Origin: Fen-183 sp036504335 | Lineage (GTDB): Bacteria; Acidobacteriota; Thermoanaerobaculia; UBA5066 | Assembly: GCA_036504335.1 (NCBI GenBank) | Contig: DASXVJ010000017.1 | Location: forward strand, 62,001-126,000 | Direction of reading: 5' to 3' | Length of the DNA stretch: 64,000 bases | In this document: piece after piece, positions 59,955-64,000 of the stretch | Layout: each line of letters starts with the position of its first letter | Numbering within the stretch: position 1 is the first letter of the stretch | Program-made: the position numbers and the translations under genes | The notes under the pieces: generated by a model | What the model saw: only the letters and a program-made list of their open reading frames with translations | Told to the model about the DNA's origin: nothing | Databases searched by the model: none

Positions 59955-60925
59955 TCTTCGTCTCCGCTCGCGCCGACCAGGAGGTAGAGGACGGCCATGC
60001 GCACGGCGACGCCGTTCTCGACCTGCTCGAGGATCACGGAGTCGGGGCCGTCCGCGACGGCCGAGTCGATCTCCACGCCGCGGTTCATGGGGCCGGGATG
60101 CATCACGATCGCGTCCTTCTTGGCGAGCTTGCGGCGCTCGGGGGTGAGGCCGAACTGCTCGTAGTATTCCCGGTCCGACGGGAACCCGAGGCCGCCGCCA
60201 CGCTCCTTCTGGACGCGCAGAATCATCACGACGTCGGCGCCTTCGACCGCCTCCTCGAGACGGTACGCGATCCGGGCGCCTGTCCGCTCGATCTCGGCCG
60301 GGAGCAGCGTGCGCGGCCCGCAGAGCGTCACGCCGGCGCCCATCTTCGTGAGGAGCGCGACGTTCGACCGCGCAACGCGGCTGTTCGCGACGTCGCCGCA
60401 GATCGCGACCCGCAGGCCCGCGAGCGTCCCCTTCGCACGGCGGATCGTGAAGGCGTCGAGAAGCGCCTGCGTGGGGTGCTCGTGCGTCCCGTCGCCGGCG
60501 TTGATGACCGCGCAGGCGAGGTTTCGGGCCAGGAGGTGGGGCGCGCCGGACCGCGAGTGGCGGATCACGATGGCGTCGGGGGCCATCGCCATGAGGTTTC
60601 GCCCCGTGTCGAGGAGCGTCTCGCCCTTGGCGACGGACGTTCCGACCGCCGAGAGCGCGATCGAGTCGGCCGAGAGGCGCCGCTCGGCGATCTCGAAGGA
60701 GAACCGCGTCCGGGTCGAATTCTCGAAGAAGAGATTCGCCACGAGCTTGCCGCGCAGCGTGGGAACCTTCTTGATCGCGCGCTGGTTGATCTCGCGCATG
60801 GACTCGGCGGTGTCGAGAACGAGGCGGATGTCGTCCTCGGTGATCCCGTCGATGTCGAGGAGGTCCTTCTTCGAAAGGGCGCGACGGGGAGAGGCGGGGA
60901 CGGGTGAATCGGAGCGCTTCGTCAC
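59951..60925 (-). CDS. pyrB: Aspartate carbamoyltransferase catalytic subunit
   Basis: The 324-residue enzyme makes carbamoyl-aspartate from aspartate and carbamoyl phosphate. The carbamoyl phosphate motif FFENSTRTRFSFE is near residue 70, HPTQALLDAFTI near 150 and the C-terminal MHPGPMNRGVEI near 280. No regulatory pyrI is present; control by PyrR, encoded 13 bp upstream, is the likely alternative. The start is GTG at 60925. Confidence 0.95.
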   Translation of the reverse strand: MTKRSDSPVPASPRRALSKKDLLDIDGITEDDIRLVLDTAESMREINQRAIKKVPTLRGKLVANLFFENSTRTRFSFEIAERRLSADSIALSAVGTSVAKGETLLDTGRNLMAMAPDAIVIRHSRSGAPHLLARNLACAVINAGDGTHEHPTQALLDAFTIRRAKGTLAGLRVAICGDVANSRVARSNVALLTKMGAGVTLCGPRTLLPAEIERTGARIAYRLEEAVEGADVVMILRVQKERGGGLGFPSDREYYEQFGLTPERRKLAKKDAIVMHPGPMNRGVEIDSAVADGPDSVILEQVENGVAVRMAVLYLLVGASGDEE

Positions 60926-60938
60926 GCCGCCCGGGCTC

Positions 60939-61589
60939 CTACTTCTTCCTCGGACGCCGGCGGGCCGACGGCGACTTTGCGGGCGCCGCCTTCGCGGGCG
61001 CTTTCAGGGCGGCCCCGGGAGCCGCCTTGGCGGCCTCGCGGTCGAGGAGCCACACGTCGTCCTCGCCGTCCGTTTCCCTGAAGGTGACGGAGACGATCTC
61101 GGTCGCGGACGTGGCGATCTGCTTGCCGATGTACTGCGCCTCGATGGGCAGCTCGCGGCGGCCGCGGTCCACGAGGACGGCCAGAAGGATCTTGCGCGGG
61201 CGGCCGAAGTCCAGGATCGCGTCCATCGCGGCCCTCACCGTGCGCCCCGTGAAGAGCACGTCGTCGCACAGGATCACGTTCCGACCCTCGACCTTGAACG
61301 GGATCTCGGTCTTCTTGAGGACCGGCGAGGACGCGACCGTCGTCAGGTCGTCGCGATAGAGCGTGATGTCCAGGAGACCGACCGGAATCTTCACGCCCTC
61401 GGTGCGCTCGATCTCGGCGGCGAGGCGCTTCGCGAGCGGGACGCCCCGCGTCCGGATTCCGATGAGGACGAAGCCCTCGGTGCCCCCCTCGGCCTCGACG
61501 ACCTCGTGCGACATGCGCGAAATCGCCCGCGCCATCCCGACGGAGTCGAGCAGGCGGACTTTCCGGTAGGTTCCCGCGGCCTCTCCCAT
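60939..61589 (-). CDS. pyrR: Bifunctional PyrR (pyr operon regulator / uracil phosphoribosyltransferase), extended tail
   Basis: The 216-residue protein has the type I PRTase fold. The PRPP loop is VILCDDVLFTGRTVRAAMDAI near residue 105; ITLYRDDLT and VLVDRGRRELPI flank it. PyrR binds pyr mRNA when UMP is high and terminates transcription early. A ~30-residue basic tail (APAKAAPAKSPSARRRPRKK) extends beyond the usual ~180 residues and could add RNA or nucleic-acid affinity. The start is ATG at 61589 with TAGTGT 10 nt upstream. No attenuator hairpin is seen in the 13-bp gap before pyrB. Confidence 0.93.
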   Translation of the reverse strand: MGEAAGTYRKVRLLDSVGMARAISRMSHEVVEAEGGTEGFVLIGIRTRGVPLAKRLAAEIERTEGVKIPVGLLDITLYRDDLTTVASSPVLKKTEIPFKVEGRNVILCDDVLFTGRTVRAAMDAILDFGRPRKILLAVLVDRGRRELPIEAQYIGKQIATSATEIVSVTFRETDGEDDVWLLDREAAKAAPGAALKAPAKAAPAKSPSARRRPRKK

Positions 61590-61599
61590 GGGCGGGCGG

Positions 61600-61605
61600 A
61601 CACTA
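61600..61605 (-). promoter_or_regulatory. Putative -10 hexamer TAGTGT (pyrR)
   Basis: On the minus strand TAGTGT is followed by 10 nt and the pyrR ATG. A leaderless or near-leaderless pyr transcript would leave no room for a leader attenuator, which is unusual for PyrR control. Confidence 0.35.
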
Positions 61606-61634
61606 CCAACGCGCTCCCGCGCCGTCAACGGCGC

Positions 61635-63212
61635 TCAGAACGGCCAGGGAGCGGGCGGAAGCGCGAGCTCGCGCTCGCGGCGCGCGAGGAGGCGCGGCTG
61701 AGGCGCGCCGGTCGACGCAATCGCCTCCTCGAGCGCGCCGCGACGGCCGAAATACACGTCCGCGACGTAGGCGCGCTGGAGAACGAGAGAAGGAGAAAGC
61801 GGGAAAATGCTGCCTGCCGAGAGCCCCGCCGCGGCCGTGATCGCGGCGCCCAAGCAAAACGCGACGGTGCGTTTCTTCGAACGAAGAGAGAGGAACGCCG
61901 CCGCGGTGGCGAGAACGAGGAGCAGGGGCGCCACGAACGCCATCTCACGCACGCCAGGGACCAGGTGCAGAAGGCTCGGCGCTCCCATCCCCCTTTCAAA
62001 GAAATATTCTCCGAAGCTCCCCCAGGGCAACGCGAAGCCGGGAGGAACGAACGGGAACGCGAGCGTCGTCCCGACGCACGCGAGCACCGACGCACCCGCG
62101 AGGCCCGCCTCCAGCGCGCCGCCCTCGCGGAACGCGAGCGGGAATACGAGGAACGGAAGCGCCGCGACGAGATAGCGCGGGCCGACCGTAAAGCCGCCGT
62201 GCCAGTTCGGGTAGCCCGCATAGAGGACGAGGAGCGAGAGCGGAACGAGGGCGAGAGCCAGCCCGCCCTCCCGCGAGACGCGGCCGCGCGCCGCCGGGAA
62301 CGCCCAGGGCCAGAGGAGAAGGACCGGGACGAAAACCAGCAGCCCCTTCGACGGATCGAGAAGGAGCCGGAGGAGCACGGAGGGCGACGGCAAGCCGATG
62401 CCGAACAGGCCCGAGGCGGCAAGGCCGCGGAAGGCCGCCGCGCGCTCGAAGCCGGACGAGAGCGCGAACGGACTGCCGAAGCACGCCGCGTCGTAGGCGG
62501 CGAGGATCAGGGCCGGGGGAACACCGCCGGCGGCAATCGCGAGGAGCCGCCTCGGCGAGACGGCCGCCGCGCACAGGACGAGGACACCTGCCGGAATCGC
62601 CGCCGGGTACTCCGACAAAACGGCGAGACCGAGGAGCGCGCCCCCCAGGACGTCGCGACGCCCGCGCGAGCTGGAGCCCGGCGCGAAGAACGACGCCCAC
62701 GCCCCGAACAGGCACGCCGCGACGAGCGCGTGGGAGAAAAGGAGCAGCCCGTACGCGAAGAGCGGCGTCGCGAAGAGGAGGACCGCCGCAGCGAAGCGGG
62801 CCCGGGCCGGCGTCGCGCCGAGGCGCACCGCCGCCCCCGCCAGAACGAGCGCGAGAAGAAGCGCGGGCAGCGTGGCCGCGACGAGCCGCATGAGCGTGAG
62901 CGAGAGCCGCAGGGATCCCGCCGAGGGAGGACCGGCGAAAAGGCGCGCCGCGAGGGCGCCCGGCAGCGCGACGAGCGCGGCTCCCGGCGCCTTGTTCGAG
63001 TAGACGCGGCCGTCCTTTTCCGACACGTCCTCGAACGCCGGGCCGAGGAGCGGGAGGACGCCGGAGATTTCGGGCGTCCGGTGCTCGACGAGAGAGGCCG
63101 CGAAGGCCCAGCGCGACACCTCGTTCGGAGACAGGAAGTGCGGGAAGACCGGAACCACGAGAACGGCGAGCACGGCGTAGAGAAGAACGGGCGTGCTCGC
63201 TCGATTCCGCAC
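61635..63212 (-). CDS. GT-C-like multi-pass membrane protein
   Basis: The 525-residue protein has about eleven hydrophobic segments. The segment YAGYPNWHGGFTVGPRYLVAALPF near residue 340 is shared in style with the membrane proteins at 1-1110 and 9837-11363. A first-loop SPNEVSRWAFAASLVEHRTPEI carries acidic residues as in GT-C transferases. The start is GTG at 63212 with TACACT 5 nt before it; the longer frame runs antisense through queA. It contains motif pair I. Function is inferred only at the class level. Confidence 0.75.
   Translation of the reverse strand: MRNRASTPVLLYAVLAVLVVPVFPHFLSPNEVSRWAFAASLVEHRTPEISGVLPLLGPAFEDVSEKDGRVYSNKAPGAALVALPGALAARLFAGPPSAGSLRLSLTLMRLVAATLPALLLALVLAGAAVRLGATPARARFAAAVLLFATPLFAYGLLLFSHALVAACLFGAWASFFAPGSSSRGRRDVLGGALLGLAVLSEYPAAIPAGVLVLCAAAVSPRRLLAIAAGGVPPALILAAYDAACFGSPFALSSGFERAAAFRGLAASGLFGIGLPSPSVLLRLLLDPSKGLLVFVPVLLLWPWAFPAARGRVSREGGLALALVPLSLLVLYAGYPNWHGGFTVGPRYLVAALPFLVFPLAFREGGALEAGLAGASVLACVGTTLAFPFVPPGFALPWGSFGEYFFERGMGAPSLLHLVPGVREMAFVAPLLLVLATAAAFLSLRSKKRTVAFCLGAAITAAAGLSAGSIFPLSPSLVLQRAYVADVYFGRRGALEEAIASTGAPQPRLLARRERELALPPAPWPF
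61871..62017. repeat. Paired inverted AT-rich motif I
   Basis: The left arm (61871-61893) is TTTCTTCGAACGAAGAGAGA and the right arm (61990-62017) is CCCCCTTTCAAAGAAATATT. Core centres are about 122 bp apart, the one distance outside the two main groups. The left arm lacks the GGT element and is the weaker match. Confidence 0.55.
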
Positions 63213-63217
63213 GCGAA

Positions 63218-63223
63218 AGTGTA
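63218..63223 (-). promoter_or_regulatory. Putative -10 hexamer TACACT, leaderless spacing
   Basis: On the minus strand TACACT is followed by 5 nt and the GTG of the GT-C-like gene, in the 25-bp gap divergent from queA. The queA GTG is only 15 bp away on the other side. Confidence 0.4.
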
Positions 63224-63237
63224 CCCTCGGCGGCGCC

Positions 63238-64000
63238 GTGGACGTCGCCGATTTCGACTTCGAGCTCCCGCCCGAGGCCATCGCCCAGCGCCCCGCCTCG
63301 CGCGGCACCGCGCGCCTCATGACGCTCGACCGGGCCACGGGCGCCTTCGCCCACCGGTCGGTCGCGGACCTCCCAGACCTCCTCCGCGCCGGCGACGTCC
63401 TCGTGCTGAACGACACGAAGGTCATCCCCGCGCGGATCTTCGGGACGGACGAGAAAGGCAGAAGAACGGAGTTTCTGCTGGTCGAGAGAATCCGAGGAGA
63501 GAGAGAGGGAGAAAGAGAAGATTCTTCGAGTGGTCCGGAGCTCTGGCGATGCCTCGCCAAGCCGGGGAGGCGCGTGAAGGCCGGAAGGAAGTTCTTCTTC
63601 GAAGGTGGGTGGGAAGCCGAGGCGATCCCCGCCGCCAGAGCGGCCCTCGCGGCCGAGGCTTCGCCCCATTCACCTTCTAAGAAAAGCGCCGAAACCCCGG
63701 GCGCAGAGAGTGGCCTTTACGCTCTGCGGTTCGAAAAGAACGGGAGCAAAGAAGACTTCTCTCTTCTTTCCGATCTGCCCCTCCTCGGCTCCGCTCCCCT
63801 CCCGCCGTACATCCACCGCCCCGGCGGCGTCGCCGACGCGCAGGACCGGCTCGACTACCAGACCGTCTTCGCGCGCGAGCCGGGCGCGATCGCGGCGCCG
63901 ACGGCCGGCCTGCACTTCACGGAGCCCCTGCTCGCCGAGACCGCCGCGCGCGGCGTCACGATCTCCCGCGTGACGCTGCACGTCGGGCTCGGGACGTTCA
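63238..64000 (+). CDS. queA: S-adenosylmethionine:tRNA ribosyltransferase-isomerase, truncated by window edge
   Basis: The frame is open from GTG at 63238 to the right edge (254 codons). QueA makes epoxyqueuosine in tRNA. The visible sequence has DVADFDFELPPEAIAQRPA, VLVLNDTKVIPARIFG near residue 60, PLPPYIHRP, DYQTVFAREPGAIAAPTAGLHFT and VTLHVGLGTF, the conserved QueA order. Two variable stretches are unusually long and Ser/Lys-rich (GEREDSSSGPE and SPHSPSKKS); they coincide with copies of the AT-rich motif J. The C-terminus lies outside. Confidence 0.93.
   Translation, partial: MDVADFDFELPPEAIAQRPASRGTARLMTLDRATGAFAHRSVADLPDLLRAGDVLVLNDTKVIPARIFGTDEKGRRTEFLLVERIRGEREGEREDSSSGPELWRCLAKPGRRVKAGRKFFFEGGWEAEAIPAARAALAAEASPHSPSKKSAETPGAESGLYALRFEKNGSKEDFSLLSDLPLLGSAPLPPYIHRPGGVADAQDRLDYQTVFAREPGAIAAPTAGLHFTEPLLAETAARGVTISRVTLHVGLGTF
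63496..63687. repeat. Inverted AT-rich motif J (two left arms, one right arm)
   Basis: Left arm 1 (63496-63540) is a purine tract then AGATTCTTCGAGTGGTCCGG. Left arm 2 (63585-63612) is TTCTTCTTCGAAGGTGGGTG. The right arm (63664-63687) is CCATTCACCTTCTAAGAAAA. Core centres are 73 and 80 bp apart in order. A further partial copy may lie at 63729-63770. It lies within queA. Confidence 0.72.

Noticed and set aside
60309..63680. Very long open frame of more than 1,100 codons on the plus strand, and similar long frames elsewhere (for example 2541-4397, 19353-21320, 22313-23266)
   Set aside because: They run antisense to well-supported genes (pyrB, pyrR, membrane proteins), consist of Arg/Glu/Asp/Pro-rich sequence and show no domain. 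This is the normal shadow effect in high-GC DNA.

Overview
The window is very GC-rich bacterial chromosome (about 70% G+C by eye) that is almost entirely coding. Genes sit in long co-directional runs joined by 4-nt ATGA/GTGA/TTGA/CTGA overlaps. Gene content (a Bat/MoxR operon, PyrR-controlled pyr genes, SerA next to a DUF1015 protein, lysine 6-transaminase, several hydrophobic sugar-transferase-like proteins, two HU proteins) fits a free-living Gram-negative-type bacterium such as an Acidobacteriota lineage. That assignment is inference; there is no rRNA here to test it. No tRNA, rRNA, CRISPR array, phage or IS element was seen.

Layout. 1-2.3 kb: a membrane protein cut by the left edge, LOG-family hydrolase and a divergent NUDIX hydrolase. 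2.4-6.7 kb: acyl-CoA ligase, SerA and DUF1015 protein. 6.8-9.7 kb: RRM protein, D-aminoacylase-like amidohydrolase and a second 2-hydroxyacid dehydrogenase. 9.8-14.8 kb: membrane protein, ABC exporter, saccharopine-dehydrogenase-like protein and a small DMT transporter. 14.9-24.9 kb: a polysaccharide or glycan cluster (two FkbM methyltransferases, three glycosyltransferases, three multi-pass GT-C-like proteins). 25-28.3 kb: groESL with a CIRCE operator, and a DegT aminotransferase. 28.3-38.6 kb: AI-2E permease, MFS, rhomboid, HU, rsmB, fmt, a second HU, ftsK, uppP, rsmA. 38.7-48.6 kb: trxA, then moxR-DUF58-BatD-like-batA-batB::TPR-batD and a GGDEF protein. 48.6-53.1 kb: lysine aminotransferase, mtgA, Big2 lipoprotein, glgA. 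53.1-58.2 kb: inositol phosphatase with two unknown exported proteins, NDH-2, an exported alpha/beta hydrolase and a small lipoprotein. 58.2-64 kb: pyrR-pyrB-pyrC-response regulator, another GT-C-like protein and queA cut by the right edge.

The most unusual thing is a dispersed, AT-rich, roughly 25-45 bp DNA motif (purine tract, then ATTTCTTNGAANGGTNAA, then GAGG) that stands out from the GC-rich background. It usually occurs as two inward-facing inverted copies whose centres lie about 72-83, 122 or 145-172 bp apart. I count nine pairs plus one or more single or weak copies. Most lie inside unrelated genes and are read in several different reading frames, so the constraint is on DNA or RNA and not on protein. 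One pair covers the region where mtgA should start but has no start codon, and another lies at the BatB::TPR junction.

A second pattern is that at least eleven genes have a TANNNT hexamer only 5-10 nt before the start codon. This is the layout of -10 elements of leaderless transcripts. CTG appears to be the start codon of two genes (glgA and the D-aminoacylase-like gene).
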